64,000 bases of DNA from NCBI RefSeq assembly GCF_001742165.1, contig NZ_CP016443.1, positions 1,860,001 to 1,924,000 of the forward strand, written 5' to 3'. This stretch comes from Burkholderia stabilis (GTDB taxonomy: Bacteria > Pseudomonadota > Gammaproteobacteria > Burkholderiales > Burkholderiaceae). Made by a program: the position numbers and the translations under genes. Positions 34,751 to 43,964 of the stretch are shown in pieces. The notes beneath the pieces are model-generated. The model searched no databases, was not told the origin of the DNA, and saw nothing but the letters and a program-made list of their open reading frames with translations. Position 1 is the first letter of the stretch, and each line of letters begins with the position of its first letter.

Positions 34751-36331
34751 ATGCATTCAGATGCCCGCCCCGATTCGCCCCTTCCGTCCGGCTCGCCGCC
34801 CGCGAAGCCGTCCCTCCACCGTGCGCTGCAGGCCCGCCATCTGCGCATGATCGCGATCGGCGGCTCGATCGGCACGGGCCTGTTCGTCGCGTCCGGCGCG
34901 TCGATCTCGCAAGCCGGCCCTGGCGGCGCGATGCTCGCGTACATGCTGATCGGCCTGATGGTGTACTTCCTGATGACGAGCCTCGGCGAGATGGCCGCGT
35001 TCATGCCGGTGTCGGGCTCGTTCGCAACCTACGGCGCGAAGTTCGTCGACGAAGGCTTCGGCTTCGCGCTCGGCTGGAACTACTGGTACAGCTGGGCCGT
35101 GACGCTCGCGGTGGAGCTCGTCGCCGCGCAGCTCGTGATGAACTACTGGTTTCCGCATGTGCCGGGCGTCTGGTGGAGCGCGCTGTTCCTCACGCTGGTC
35201 TTCGCGCTCAATGCGTTGTCGGTGCGCGGCTTCGGCGAAGCCGAATACTGGTTCGCGCTGATCAAGGTGCTGACGGTGCTCGCATTCGTCGGCATCGGCC
35301 TGCTGATGATCTTCGGGATCATGCAGGGCGGCCCGAGCGCGGGCTGGGGCAACTTCACGATCGGCGACGCGCCGTTCGCCGGTGGCTGGGCGACGATGCT
35401 CGGCGTCGCGATGATCGCGGGCTTCTCGTTCCAGGGCACCGAAATGATCGGCGTCGCGGCCGGCGAATCGGAAAACCCGCGCACGACGATCCCGCGCGCG
35501 GTGAGCCAGATCTTCTGGCGCATCCTGCTGTTCTACGTGTTCGCGATCTTCGTGATCGGCGTGCTGATTCCCTATACCGACCCGAGCCTGCTGAAAAGCG
35601 ACGTGACCGACATCGGCGTGAGCCCGTTCACGCTCGTGTTCCGCCACGCGGGCCTCGCGTTCGCGGCCGGCGTGATGAACGCGGTGATCCTCACCGCCGT
35701 ACTGTCGGCCGGCAACTCGGGCATGTACGCGTCGACACGGATGCTCTACAACCTCGCGGTCGAGGGCCGCGCGCCGAAGCTGTTCGCAAAGCTGTCTCCT
35801 GGTGGCGTGCCGCGCAACGCGCTGTACGCGACGACGGCCATCGGCGCGCTGTGCTTCCTCACGTCGCTGTACGGCGACAAGACGGTCTACCTGTGGCTGC
35901 TGAACACGTCGGGCATGGCCGGCTTCATCACGTGGCTCGGCATCGCGGTCAGCCATTACCGGTTCCGCAAGGGTTTCCTGAAACAAGGCTACCGGCTCGA
36001 CCAGTTGCCGTACCGCTCGAAGTGGTTCCCGTTCGGTCCGCTGTTCGCGTTCGCGCTGTGCGCGATCGTCGCGCTCGGCCAGGACTACCAGGCGTTCCTC
36101 GCGGACAAGATCGACTGGGTCGGCGTCGCCGCGACCTACATCGGCCTGCCGTTCTTCCTCGTGATCTGGCTCGGCTACGCGCTCGTGCGCAAATGCCGCC
36201 TCGTGCGCTACGAGGACATGGAGATCGCGCCGTGGATCGAACGCAACGCGACGCCCGAACCCGCACCGCAGGCCGAAACCGGCTACGCGGGCTACGTCGC
36301 CCGTCCGGCCAACCCGACGCCGGGCGCCTGA
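34751..36331 (+). CDS. Amino-acid permease, LysP-like (APC family)
   Basis: A 526-residue 12-TM inner-membrane transporter of the amino-acid/polyamine/organocation family. The substrate-binding motif of TM1 is clear (MIAIGGSIGTGLFVASG, ~34-50), followed by MAAFMPVSGSFATYGAKFVDEGFGFALGW, the usual AAT-type stretch. It resembles lysine-specific permease LysP. Its position between amaB and an FAD amine oxidase suggests uptake of lysine or pipecolate; specificity is inferred. The ATG at 34751 is chosen because the conserved permease start follows ~30 residues later. Confidence 0.88.
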   Translation: MHSDARPDSPLPSGSPPAKPSLHRALQARHLRMIAIGGSIGTGLFVASGASISQAGPGGAMLAYMLIGLMVYFLMTSLGEMAAFMPVSGSFATYGAKFVDEGFGFALGWNYWYSWAVTLAVELVAAQLVMNYWFPHVPGVWWSALFLTLVFALNALSVRGFGEAEYWFALIKVLTVLAFVGIGLLMIFGIMQGGPSAGWGNFTIGDAPFAGGWATMLGVAMIAGFSFQGTEMIGVAAGESENPRTTIPRAVSQIFWRILLFYVFAIFVIGVLIPYTDPSLLKSDVTDIGVSPFTLVFRHAGLAFAAGVMNAVILTAVLSAGNSGMYASTRMLYNLAVEGRAPKLFAKLSPGGVPRNALYATTAIGALCFLTSLYGDKTVYLWLLNTSGMAGFITWLGIAVSHYRFRKGFLKQGYRLDQLPYRSKWFPFGPLFAFALCAIVALGQDYQAFLADKIDWVGVAATYIGLPFFLVIWLGYALVRKCRLVRYEDMEIAPWIERNATPEPAPQAETGYAGYVARPANPTPGA

Positions 36332-36466
36332 CGGCCCGCATCGCGCCGGTTGCCGCCCGAGCGCGGCAGCCGGCGCCCTGAAAACCCCATTCGACGCGGC
36401 GCGCGCGTTCAGGCAAGATCGACGCGCGCCATCCGTCTTTCCGCCGTTACGAGTCATCGAAATCGC

Positions 36467-37735
36467 ATGCAGAACTTCTACGAAGCCACCGTTACCCGCC
36501 AGCCCTACCCGCAACTGACCGGCACGATCGACACGCAGGTCTGCATCGTCGGCGGCGGCCTTGCCGGCCTGTGCACGGCGCTCGGTCTCGTCGAGCGCGG
36601 CGTGCAGGACGTCGTCGTGCTCGACGGCGAACGGGTCGGCTTCGGCGCATCGGGCCGCAACGGCGGCTTCGTCTTCGGCGGCTACAGCCTCGACAACGCC
36701 GACCTGCTGCGCACGCTCGGCCGCGACGAAGGGCGCCGGCTGTACCGGCTCACCGTCGACGCGGTCGAGCTGATCCGCGCGCGGATCGCGCGCTACGGGA
36801 TCGACTGCGACATCGTCGACCAGGGCGTGATGCTCGCGAACTGGTTCGACGACCCGTCGCGGCTCGACGGCGTGCGCACGCTGATGAAGCAGGAATTCGA
36901 CGTCGACTGGGAACCGGTCGCGACGGACGCGCTGCGCGCGCGCCTCAAAACGCAGCGCTATTACGGCGGCCTGTTCGAACCGAACGCATTCCACTTCCAT
37001 CCGCTCAAGTACGTGCTCGGCGTCGCGGCGGCCGCGTCGCGTGGCGGCGCACGCGTGTACGAGCGCTCGGCCGCACTCGGCATCGCGCGCGAAGGCGCCG
37101 GCTACGTCGTGCGTACGGCGCAGGGCGCGGTGCGCGCGAAAGACGTCGTGTTCGCCGGCGGCGGCTACGCGCGCGGCGTGTCGCCGCGCATCGAACGCGC
37201 GGTGCTGCCGATCGCGACCTACGTGATCGCGACCGAGCCGCTCGGCGCGCGCCTGCCGGACGCGATCGACGCGCCGTACGCGATCTACGACACGCGTTTC
37301 GCGTTCGACTATTACCGCCCGCTGAAGGACACGCGCATCCTGTGGGGCGGCCGGATCTCGGTGCTCGACCGCGGCCCCGACGCGATCGCGCGCCTGCTCC
37401 GGCGCGACCTGCTGCGTGTATATCCGCAGCTCGAGGACGTGAAGGTCGACTACGCGTGGGGCGGGCTGATGAGCTACGCGCGGCACAAGATGCCGCAGAT
37501 CGGCCGCGACGCGGATGGCGTGTGGCACGCGATCGCGTTCGGCGGCCACGGGATGGCGCCGACCACGGTAGCCGGCGAAGCGCTCGCGGCCGCGCTGGCC
37601 GAAGGGCGGCCGGTGCCGGAGGGCTTCGCGTCGTTCGGGCTCACCCGCACGTTCGGGCTGGCCGGCCTCGCCGCTGCGCAGCTCACGTACACGGCGTATC
37701 AGGCCCGCGACGCGCTCGCATCCTGCCGCCGCTGA
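36467..37735 (+). CDS. amaA: FAD-dependent amine oxidoreductase, probable L-pipecolate oxidase
   Basis: A 422-residue DAO-family flavoenzyme. The dinucleotide-binding motif VCIVGGGLAGLCTALGLVERG is at ~25-45, followed by GFGASGRNGGF, the typical OrdL/PuuB/AmaA motif. The C-terminal FAD motif is WGGLMSYARHKMPQIGR and AFGGHGMAPTTVAGE. Relatives oxidise gamma-glutamylputrescine (PuuB) or L-pipecolate (AmaA). The neighbouring amaB-like dehydrogenase would use the product of pipecolate oxidation, so AmaA is favoured. It is 135 bp downstream of the permease on the same strand. The symbol rests on context and family, not on a comparison. Confidence 0.68.
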   Translation: MQNFYEATVTRQPYPQLTGTIDTQVCIVGGGLAGLCTALGLVERGVQDVVVLDGERVGFGASGRNGGFVFGGYSLDNADLLRTLGRDEGRRLYRLTVDAVELIRARIARYGIDCDIVDQGVMLANWFDDPSRLDGVRTLMKQEFDVDWEPVATDALRARLKTQRYYGGLFEPNAFHFHPLKYVLGVAAAASRGGARVYERSAALGIAREGAGYVVRTAQGAVRAKDVVFAGGGYARGVSPRIERAVLPIATYVIATEPLGARLPDAIDAPYAIYDTRFAFDYYRPLKDTRILWGGRISVLDRGPDAIARLLRRDLLRVYPQLEDVKVDYAWGGLMSYARHKMPQIGRDADGVWHAIAFGGHGMAPTTVAGEALAAALAEGRPVPEGFASFGLTRTFGLAGLAAAQLTYTAYQARDALASCRR

Positions 37736-37850
37736 GCGCCGCCGGGGCGGCCGAAACGGCCCTGCCGATTAGAGCGGAAGGTCGGCCGGGCGGGGGTTTG
37801 CCGCATGCTAGAATGCCTTTTCCAAGCCGCCGAAGCCACAATAAAGTCAC

Positions 37851-38525
37851 ATGAAAGCAGGAAGCAAGGGCGCCCCGTCCGACAATCGCGCGCTTGCGTC
37901 CGAAGCGCGGCGCAAATACGATCCCGAGCAAACCAAGCGCAACATCCTCGACGTCGCCACGCAGGAATTCTCCGCGATGGGCCTCGCCGGTGCGCGCGTC
38001 GACGCGATCGCCGAGCGCACGAACACGACGAAGCGGATGCTCTACTACTACTTCGAAAGCAAGGAAGGCCTGTACGAGGCCGTGCTGGAGAAGGTGTACG
38101 GTGACATCCGCGCGCTCGAACAGGAACTGCACGTCGGCGACATGGAGCCACGTGAAGGCATGCGCCGCCTCGTCGAATTCACGTTCGACTATCACGACAA
38201 GCATCGCGACTTCGTGCGCCTCGTGTCGATCGAGAACATCCACGGCGCGAAGTATCTCGAACAGCTCAAGTCGTTCAAGAACCGCAACGTCAGCATCATC
38301 AAGACGCTCGAGGAACTGGTCGAGCGCGGCGCGGCAAGCGGCGCGTTCCGCACGGACATCGATGCCTTCGACCTGCACCTGCTGATCAGCTCGTTCTGCT
38401 TCCACCGCGTGTCGAACCGCTACACATTCGGCGCCGCGTTCGGCCGTGACCCGTCGGCGCCGCGCCTGCGCGCACGGCACCGCGACACGATCGCCGACGC
38501 CGTGCTGCGTTACGTCGCCGCGTAA
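37851..38525 (+). CDS. TetR-family regulator
   Basis: A 224-residue repressor-type protein. The N-terminal helix-turn-helix (~25-72) shows KRNILDVATQEFSAMGLAGARVDAIAERTNTTKRMLYYYFESKEGLY, described here in pieces: QEFSAMG, DAIAERTN and LYYYFESKEGLYEAVL are the canonical TetR blocks. The C-terminal part (~85-215) is the ligand/dimer domain. It follows amaA after 115 bp and is the best candidate regulator of the pipecolate/lysine genes. Confidence 0.9.
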   Translation: MKAGSKGAPSDNRALASEARRKYDPEQTKRNILDVATQEFSAMGLAGARVDAIAERTNTTKRMLYYYFESKEGLYEAVLEKVYGDIRALEQELHVGDMEPREGMRRLVEFTFDYHDKHRDFVRLVSIENIHGAKYLEQLKSFKNRNVSIIKTLEELVERGAASGAFRTDIDAFDLHLLISSFCFHRVSNRYTFGAAFGRDPSAPRLRARHRDTIADAVLRYVAA

Positions 38526-38596
38526 GCGGCGGCGGCCGGTTTTCCGGCCTGCTCCCTCCGCGCACGGAACCTCCGTGCCGCTCGTTCGTCAGCGCC

Positions 38597-40378
38597 TCAG
38601 TCCGTCGGCGCGGTCGACGCCAGCGCGATCCGCGCTTTCGCTTCCGGGCTTCCCGCCACGTAATACTTCTTCGCCCAGCTCGAATCGGGCGCGAGCGCGA
38701 GCCGCGGATGCGTGCCCGCGCCGCGCTGCTTCGCGTCGATCGCCAGCGCCCGCGCGCGGTAGTGCTCGTACAGCCGCAGGAATTCCGCGAGATAGATCGC
38801 GGCGATCCGCGCATCGCGGATCTCGAGCAGGTTCTCGTCGTTGAACTGCTCGGAATTGCGGCTCATGTTCGCCGAGCCCGTATAGACGACCGGGTGCGTG
38901 CCTTCCGCATCGATCACGATGAACTTGTGGTGGATCACGACCGGCGGGTAAGCCGGCGCCGGTTCGCCCGGAAAGAGGCGCAGCTCCGGCTCGAAACCCT
39001 GCGGCACCGTCGCCGGCGAGAAGTACGAGGCGTCGATCACGTCGTGGTTGTCGCGGCTGCGGTGATACAGCTCGAGGTTCGCGAGCGTCGCCGCGTCGAG
39101 CGTCTGGCCGGACTGCTGCGCGGCATCGGCCTTCGTCGCGCTGCCGACGTTGATCTTGTTCACCAGCCCGAACATCATCAGCCCGCGGTCGCCGGCCGCG
39201 AAGCACGCGTCGCGCAACGCCGCGTCGGTCGGCATGAACAGGCAGAACGACACCGAATGTTTCGCGGCCTCGATCGCGGCAACGATCGTGTCGATCTCGG
39301 TGCGCTGCCCCGTCGGCTCCGGCGAAAACGCGACGCGCACCTGCGCGCTGCCGATCGTCATCGGCGCCGACCAGCCCGGCGACAGCCGCGCCGTCTCAGC
39401 GATCGGCGGGTTCGCAGCCAGCGCATGCGCGCGCTCGTTGTACAGCGCGGCGAGCGCGGACGAATCGAACGCGTGCAGCACGTTGGCCTGCTCCGTCAGC
39501 CCTTCGGTCGTGAAGTTCGCGGAACCAGCCAGCACGCGCGCGGGCGCCAGGTTCGACGGCGCATCGGTCACGATGAACTTGTCGTGCATGATGTGCGTCT
39601 TGTCGCGCGGCGCGAGCGTCGCGAGCCCCTGCAACGCGTCGACGGCCGGCTGGTTCGGCGACGGCAGCGGCGGCTTGCCCTTGCGCGCTGTCGTGTGCGC
39701 GTCGTAGACGATCGCGAGCGCCGCTTCGCCATGCTTGCGCCCGAACGCTTCGAACGCGGGCAGCGCCCACAGCGTGTCGGTCAGGTGATAGACGGCCGAC
39801 GCCGCGCGCGACGCGGGGTCGAGCATCTCCGCGAACACCTGCTCCATGTCGTTCGCGAGCCACGTGCGCAGCTTCAGCGCCTGCGCCGCGCTCGGCGCCG
39901 CATTCGGCGCGAGGCCGAGCGCCGCGACCTGCTTCGCGAATGCCTGCGAGCTGACCACCGCACGGTTGAACCAGGTGCCGATGCCGTCCTCGATGTGCGC
40001 GGGCAGCACGACGTCGCACACGCCCGCTTGCGCGTCGAGCACCTGCAGGTGGTCAGGCGTGCCGACGACCGGATACACGTCGTAGCGGAACGATGCGCCG
40101 CGGTCCTGCGGATCGATGCGCGCATCCCACCACATGAATTTCTGGATCGGCGCCTGATCGGTCGGCGCGTCGCCCTGCGTGTCGGCGGCCGGGCCGTCGA
40201 ACGTCAGCCGGTTCGGCAGCCAGCTGTCCGGCGCGCGCGTCTTGCCGTCGGCCGACCAGAAGCCTGGCGTGCGCCGGATCGCGAAACCGAGGAAATCGTC
40301 GCGCAACTGCGCATCGGCCCAGTCGAAGGCCAGCAGGACGAGAGTGGGGGAAAGATAGCTGCGCACGCTGACGGTCAT
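38597..40378 (-). CDS. Phospholipase D-like protein with two HKD motifs
   Basis: A 593-residue PLD-superfamily protein without an obvious signal peptide. Both catalytic HxKxxxxD motifs are present: HDKFIVTD followed by GSANFTTEG in the first half (~275), and HHKFIVID followed by YTGSANMSRN in the second (~515). One protein therefore carries a complete active site. Substrate could be phospholipid or nucleic acid. The start at 40378 has AGGGAG about 10 bp upstream. It is a single gene, with no immunity or secretion gene beside it, though PLD proteins of this size can be type VI effectors (Tle5-like). Confidence 0.85.
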   Translation of the reverse strand: MTVSVRSYLSPTLVLLAFDWADAQLRDDFLGFAIRRTPGFWSADGKTRAPDSWLPNRLTFDGPAADTQGDAPTDQAPIQKFMWWDARIDPQDRGASFRYDVYPVVGTPDHLQVLDAQAGVCDVVLPAHIEDGIGTWFNRAVVSSQAFAKQVAALGLAPNAAPSAAQALKLRTWLANDMEQVFAEMLDPASRAASAVYHLTDTLWALPAFEAFGRKHGEAALAIVYDAHTTARKGKPPLPSPNQPAVDALQGLATLAPRDKTHIMHDKFIVTDAPSNLAPARVLAGSANFTTEGLTEQANVLHAFDSSALAALYNERAHALAANPPIAETARLSPGWSAPMTIGSAQVRVAFSPEPTGQRTEIDTIVAAIEAAKHSVSFCLFMPTDAALRDACFAAGDRGLMMFGLVNKINVGSATKADAAQQSGQTLDAATLANLELYHRSRDNHDVIDASYFSPATVPQGFEPELRLFPGEPAPAYPPVVIHHKFIVIDAEGTHPVVYTGSANMSRNSEQFNDENLLEIRDARIAAIYLAEFLRLYEHYRARALAIDAKQRGAGTHPRLALAPDSSWAKKYYVAGSPEAKARIALASTAPTD

Positions 40379-40483
40379 TCGTTGCTCCCTGGCCGCGAGG
40401 CCGGTCGACATGAATGGGTCAGTGTCGGCAGTGGTTCTTCCCGGGGAATGACGGTTAGATGAACCTTGTATGTCGGACGCGCG

Positions 40484-41242
40484 TCAGTCGCACACGAGCA
40501 GCTCGATCCCGCGCGCGGTCAGTGCGCGGCGCACGGCCTTGTCGGGCGCGCGTTCGGTCACGAGATAACGGGCCGCGGCCGTGCCGTTGATGCGCACCGG
40601 CGTCACGCGGCCGAACTTCGAATGATCGGCGACGATGATCGCCGTGCCGGCCGCCGCGATCATCCGGCTGCGCACCTCGGCCGCGAGCCGCGAGTAGTCG
40701 GTGCATTCGCCGTCCGGCGTGATGCCGCCCGCGCCGACGAACGCGAAATCGACGTGGTATTGCGCGAGCTGGTGAATCGTGTCGAGCCCGAAGGTGGCGT
40801 CCTCGTCGTCGGACAGCTCGCCGCCGAGCAGCGTCACGCGGTTGCCGTTGCGCCGCGCGAGCACGAACGCGGTGCGCCAGTCGTTCGTGTAGATCGACAG
40901 CCGGTGGCGGTCGGTGAGCGCCAGCGCGACCGCGTGCGGCGTGCTGCCCGAATCGATCAGCACCGATGCGTCGTCGGGCACGAATTCGGCCGCGCGCCGC
41001 CCGATCGTGCGCTTTGCTTCGGCATTCGCGGCTTCGCGCTCGGACAGGCTCGGCTCGCGGCGGTCGGCCGCCAGCGCGCCGCCGTGCGTCATCACGAGCA
41101 GGCCGCGCGCGGCCAGCGCGTTCAGGTCGCGCCGCACCGTCTCGCGCGACACGTCGAGCGAGCGCACGAGTTCGGCAACCGACAACGCGCCCGACCGTCC
41201 GAGCTCCGACAGGATGTATTGATGACGTTGTTCCGCCAGCAT
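40484..41242 (-). CDS. DeoR-family regulator
   Basis: A 252-residue DeoR/GlpR-type regulator. The N-terminal helix-turn-helix is typical (RHQYILSELGRSGALSVAELV, then SLDVSRETVRRDLNAL, ~5-45), followed by GGALA and the sugar-phosphate-binding domain (~75-245) with IDSGSTPHAVA and FVGAGGIT. Family members sense sugar phosphates. No sugar genes are nearby, so its target is not evident; it lies upstream of the PLD gene on the same strand with 105 bp between. Confidence 0.9.
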   Translation of the reverse strand: MLAEQRHQYILSELGRSGALSVAELVRSLDVSRETVRRDLNALAARGLLVMTHGGALAADRREPSLSEREAANAEAKRTIGRRAAEFVPDDASVLIDSGSTPHAVALALTDRHRLSIYTNDWRTAFVLARRNGNRVTLLGGELSDDEDATFGLDTIHQLAQYHVDFAFVGAGGITPDGECTDYSRLAAEVRSRMIAAAGTAIIVADHSKFGRVTPVRINGTAAARYLVTERAPDKAVRRALTARGIELLVCD

Positions 41243-41449
41243 CGCGTGTGCGCCCGAGGCGACTGGTAATGAGTAAGCCGGCCATTGTATTACGGACGTT
41301 TGACCGAGATTTGACGGCGGCGCGAAACGCGGCCGGCCGTGTTTCCCGAAAGCGAAATTCAGTATTGCCTCACGCGCGCGAATCGGCGCGGCGCCGGTTG
41401 CTACACTTTGCGCTTCGCCGAACGACAGACCATCCAGGGAACCCGCGCA

Positions 41450-41635
41450 ATGTATCGCAAAGGCAGTGTGCTCGAAATCCAGTTTCCGCCCGAACGACTC
41501 AACGACGCAGCCGGCGATCCGTACTGGATCGACCTGACGCTCGACGAAGCCCGCCGGCTCTACGAACAGCTCGCCGCACGCTTCGCGACCGAGGCACGCG
41601 CCAACCAGCCGCTCGACACGTTCTCGATCGACTGA
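41450..41635 (+). CDS. Small conserved-looking protein, 61 aa
   Basis: A 61-residue protein of unknown function. It is acidic and helical at the C-terminus (TLDEARRLYEQLAARFATEA). A clear AGGGA ribosome site is 9 bp upstream of the ATG, and codon use is typical of the genome, which supports real coding. Earlier in-frame starts to 41339 lack a ribosome site. It has no membrane segment. No family is recognised. It diverges from the DeoR gene. Confidence 0.6.
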   Translation: MYRKGSVLEIQFPPERLNDAAGDPYWIDLTLDEARRLYEQLAARFATEARANQPLDTFSID

Positions 41636-41856
41636 TCTCCGCTGCTTCGCGCCCGCCCGCATCGCGTGCGGCGCGAGGCCCTTTCGCACCGCTTCCAGCC
41701 CCCGCCTGCCGATAGCCGGCTCGCGCCGCGCAATGCGCGCAGGCACATTCGTGCACTGCCGCGACCGAGTGCAGGATTCGACAAGACACCGCCGCCGCCT
41801 CCCTCGATACTGGCCGACTTCACGGTTCTGTCCGGCCGCATCGCGGCCCGTCTCGC

Positions 41857-42726
41857 ATGCTTACCTCGATCGTCGCCGCCGCTTTCGTCGCGCTCTGGTC
41901 CACCGGCTTCATCGTTGCACGGGCAATCAAGCCCTACGCCGATCCCAACCTGTTCCTGCTCGCGCGTTTCGCGGGCACGGCAGCGCTGTTCGGCGCAGTT
42001 GCGCTCGCCGCGCGCGCACCGTGGCCCGCTCGCCGCGAATGGCCGCGCCACCTGATCGCGGGCGCGCTGCTGCAGGGCGTCTATCTCGGCGCGAGCTACT
42101 GGGCGGTCGCACAAGGGCTGAATGCGGGCGTGATGGCGCTGCTCGGCGCACTGCAACCGCTCGCCACCGCCGTACTCGCCGTCCCGCTGTTCAACGAGCG
42201 CCTGCCCGCGCGCGGCTGGCTCGGGATGGCGCTCGGGCTCGCCGGCGTCGCGCTCGTGCTGGCGCCGAAGGTCGCGGGCGGCGTCGCGCCGCCGCCGGGC
42301 GCAGCGCCTGCGTGGTTCGTCGTCGCCGTGTCGGTCCTCGCGGTCGGGTCGATCACCGCCGGCTCGCTGTACCAGAAGGGCAAGCTCGCGCAGAGCGACC
42401 TGCGCACCGCGGTCGCCGTGCAGAACTTCGGCGCGGCGATCGTCGCGGCGATCTTCGTCGTGCTGCTGCACGAGACGCGCTGGATCGGCGCGCCCGCGCT
42501 GTGGGTGTCGCTCGTGTGGGGCATCGTGTTCCTGTCCGGCGGCGCGGTCACGATGCTGATGTGGATGCTGCGGCGCGGCAACGCGGCACGCGCGACGTCG
42601 CTGCTGTTCCTCGCGCCGCCGCTTGCCGCGCTGCAGGGCTACCTGCTGTTCGGCGAAACGCTCGCGGCAATTCAGATCTTCGGCTTCGCGCTCGCACTAG
42701 TCGGTGTCGTGCTCGCGCGGCGCTGA
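41857..42726 (+). CDS. DMT-family (EamA) transporter
   Basis: A 289-residue inner-membrane protein with ten hydrophobic segments made of two EamA repeats. The first repeat starts FVALWSTGFIVARAIKPYADP (~9-29), and the second carries the ALVGVVLARR ending. It is of the RhtA/YdcZ-type drug/metabolite group, probably exporting amino acids or metabolites; the substrate is unknown. The C-terminus GVVLARR is typical. It is transcribed alone rightward, 249 bp before nadE. Confidence 0.88.
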   Translation: MLTSIVAAAFVALWSTGFIVARAIKPYADPNLFLLARFAGTAALFGAVALAARAPWPARREWPRHLIAGALLQGVYLGASYWAVAQGLNAGVMALLGALQPLATAVLAVPLFNERLPARGWLGMALGLAGVALVLAPKVAGGVAPPPGAAPAWFVVAVSVLAVGSITAGSLYQKGKLAQSDLRTAVAVQNFGAAIVAAIFVVLLHETRWIGAPALWVSLVWGIVFLSGGAVTMLMWMLRRGNAARATSLLFLAPPLAALQGYLLFGETLAAIQIFGFALALVGVVLARR

Positions 42727-42975
42727 CGGGGGCGCGCCGCGCGCGGTCGCATGGCCGCAATGACGCCGCGCCGGCGCAGCCCCGGAGGCTCATCGAAGCA
42801 GCACGCGCGCGCCGTTCGCGCGGCATCCTGCACCCGCCCGGCGCACCATGCACCACGACGATGCAGCGCGTCTCGCCGAAGCAACGCGAAACCGCCGGAA
42901 CGCACGCCCGGCGCGGCACCGCGCCGCGATTGCGCTTATGATGGGCGCCTTGCATTTCGTTCCGGAACCTCCTTC

Positions 42976-43824
42976 ATGACATCCGCCGATTACGCCAGCC
43001 GCCAACGCGCGATCATTGCCGAACTGAACGTCGCCCCGCACTTCGACGCCGAGGCCGAAATCGCCCGCCGCGTCGATTTCCTCGCGCACTACCTTCGTTC
43101 GACCGGCCTGCGGACCTACGTGCTCGGCATCAGCGGCGGCGTCGATTCGTCGACGGCCGGGCGGCTCGCGCAACTGTCGGTCGAGCGCCTGCGCGCCGAC
43201 GGCTACGATGCGCGCTTCATCGCGATGCGCTTGCCGAACGGCGTGCAAAACGACGAAGCCGATGCGCAGCGCGCACTCGCGTTCGTGCGCGCGGACGAGG
43301 AGCTGACCGTCGACGTGAAGCCGGCCGCCGATGCGATGCTCGGCTCGCTGGCCGCGTCCGGCCACGCATTCGAAACGCCCGCGCAGCAGGATTTCGTGCA
43401 CGGCAACATCAAGGCGCGCGAGCGCATGATCGCGCAGTACGCGGTGGCCGGCGCGCGGCGCGGCATCGTGATCGGCACCGATCACGCGGCCGAATCGCTG
43501 ATGGGTTTCTTCACGAAGTTCGGCGACGGCGGCGCGGACATCCTGCCGCTCGCGGGCCTGAACAAGCGCCGCGTGCGCGCGCTCGCGCGCGCGCTCGGCG
43601 GCGAGGAATCGATCGTGATGAAGGTGCCGACGGCCGACCTCGAGGAACTGCGCCCGCTGCGCCCCGACGAGCATGCGTACGGCGTCAGCTACGACGAGAT
43701 CGACGATTTCCTCGAAGGCAAGCCGGTCAGCGACCACGTGTACGAAACGGTGCTGCGCTTCTTCGACGGTTCGCGCCACAAGCGCGCACTGCCGTACACG
43801 CCGTTCGACTGGCCGACTGCCTGA
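42976..43824 (+). CDS. nadE: Ammonia-dependent NAD synthetase
   Basis: A 282-residue enzyme that amidates nicotinate adenine dinucleotide to NAD+ with ATP and ammonia. The PP-loop ATP-binding motif LGISGGVDSSTAGRLAQL is at ~49-66, with FVHGNIKARERM (~140), IGTDHAAESLMGFFTKFGDGGADILPLAGLNK in the middle (described by its GTDHAAES and GDGGAD blocks), and the C-terminal DEHAYGVSYDEIDDFL. Its length matches the E. coli-type enzyme without a glutaminase domain. Confidence 0.95.
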   Translation: MTSADYASRQRAIIAELNVAPHFDAEAEIARRVDFLAHYLRSTGLRTYVLGISGGVDSSTAGRLAQLSVERLRADGYDARFIAMRLPNGVQNDEADAQRALAFVRADEELTVDVKPAADAMLGSLAASGHAFETPAQQDFVHGNIKARERMIAQYAVAGARRGIVIGTDHAAESLMGFFTKFGDGGADILPLAGLNKRRVRALARALGGEESIVMKVPTADLEELRPLRPDEHAYGVSYDEIDDFLEGKPVSDHVYETVLRFFDGSRHKRALPYTPFDWPTA

Positions 43825-43964
43825 TTCGGGCCGGCGGCGGCCGCCGTCGAATGGCCGCCGCATCGCCATCCGGCGCCGCGGCCTGATGACCGGCCGGCAG
43901 CGCCGGAACCCGAGCGCCGCGCGAGCCATGCCGGCGGCGCGCGGCAACCGCAAGGCAGGCGACG

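Noticed and set aside
34354..35004. A 216-residue leftward frame overlapping the LysP-like permease start
   Set aside because: It overlaps the conserved N-terminus of the permease on the other strand and has no known motif.
34757..37549. A 930-residue leftward open frame opposite the permease and amaA
   Set aside because: Shadow of two well-supported genes; the translated sequence has no family motif and very high Arg, His and Asp.
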